DNA from: an uncultured Clostridia bacterium
Lineage (GTDB): Bacteria > Bacillota > Clostridia > Oscillospirales > Acutalibacteraceae
Reading direction: 5' to 3'
Assembly (NCBI GenBank): GCA_946633275.1
Contig: CAMPAT010000060.1
Span: 1 to 5,666 of the forward strand
DNA: 5,666 bases
Below the pieces are notes generated by a model that made no database searches, had not been told where the DNA came from, and saw only the letters and a list, made by a program, of their open reading frames with translations. Positions 5,573 to 5,666 of the stretch are shown one piece after another. The position numbers were made by a program, and so were the translations under genes. Numbering within the stretch: the first letter of the stretch is position 1; each line of letters opens with the position of its first letter.

Positions 5573-5603
5573 GTGACATTGTTATTTTGCAATATTCATT
5601 AAT
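5573..5603 (+). promoter_or_regulatory. possible weak promoter before the last gene
   Basis: GTGACA at 5573-5578 (five of six to TTGACA) and ATTAAT at 5598-5603 (four of six to TATAAT) are separated by 19 bp, longer than ideal. With no terminator after the lipoprotein gene, read-through from the upstream operon is the alternative. Confidence 0.25.
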
Positions 5604-5628
5604 AATACGAAACTTTTAAGGAGTAATT

Positions 5629-5666
5629 ATGCGCATACTTACTACTGAGCAGATTCGCAGGGTGGA
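5629..5666 (+). CDS. start of a gene resembling NAD(P)H-hydrate epimerase/dehydratase (Nnr), cut by window end
   Basis: Only 12 full codons are present: MRILTTEQIRRV. The start is well supported by AAGGAG at 5618-5623, 5 nt upstream. The opening resembles the N-terminus of bifunctional Nnr proteins (MxxLTaeQMRxxD), which repair hydrated NAD(P)H. With so few residues, the product call is tentative, while the existence of a gene here is likely. Confidence 0.5.
   Translation, partial: MRILTTEQIRRV

Noticed and set aside
5181..5579. 132-codon open frame on the minus strand
   Set aside because: It is antisense to the DUF4430-like domain, whose motifs are clear on the plus strand.

Overview
The window looks like chromosomal DNA of a Gram-positive Firmicute, most likely a Clostridia/Ruminococcus-type gut bacterium. 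This is inferred from AAGGAG-type ribosome binding sites, the long two-domain form of the ribosome hibernation factor, a YceG/MltG cell-wall enzyme, and a lipoprotein with a Thr-rich linker and a DUF4430-like domain. There is no sign of a phage, insertion sequence, CRISPR array, tRNA or rRNA. Genes are densely packed: no gene-free stretch exceeds about 165 bases, and every intergenic gap holds a recognisable promoter or terminator except 5562-5628, where only a weak promoter can be proposed.

Layout. 2-145 (+) is the C-terminal end of an ABC exporter ATPase. A bidirectional hairpin terminator (184-214) separates it from hpf (213-761, -), which is read towards it. The 762-925 region holds divergent promoters for hpf and for a two-gene operon on the plus strand. 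The first gene (926-1510) encodes a membrane-anchored protein that reads like a sortase but lacks the catalytic histidine. The second (1500-2456) encodes an unrecognised four-helix membrane protein. A second bidirectional terminator (2469-2503) closes this operon and the convergent operon on the minus strand. That operon runs from a GNAT acetyltransferase (3551-3982) into mltG (2505-3548), 2 nt apart.

A compact intergenic region (3983-4084) carries back-to-back promoters. The minus-strand one is placed so that the acetyltransferase message would be leaderless. The plus-strand one is a perfect TTGACA-17-TATAAT promoter. It drives an HPr-kinase-like P-loop protein (4085-4822), which overlaps by 11 nt a lipoprotein with a DUF4430-like domain (4812-5561). 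The window ends with the first codons of a gene resembling NAD(P)H-hydrate epimerase/dehydratase (5629 onward).

How the genes fit together. MltG and HPF are housekeeping genes (septal/peripheral peptidoglycan length control and ribosome dimerisation). The two plus-strand overlapping pairs are the least explained part. Each joins one protein of a recognisable enzyme fold with a membrane or surface protein of unknown role. The degenerate sortase with its membrane partner and the HprK-like kinase with its lipoprotein are the best candidates for undescribed biology. All functional statements rest on motif recognition by eye; no database search was run.
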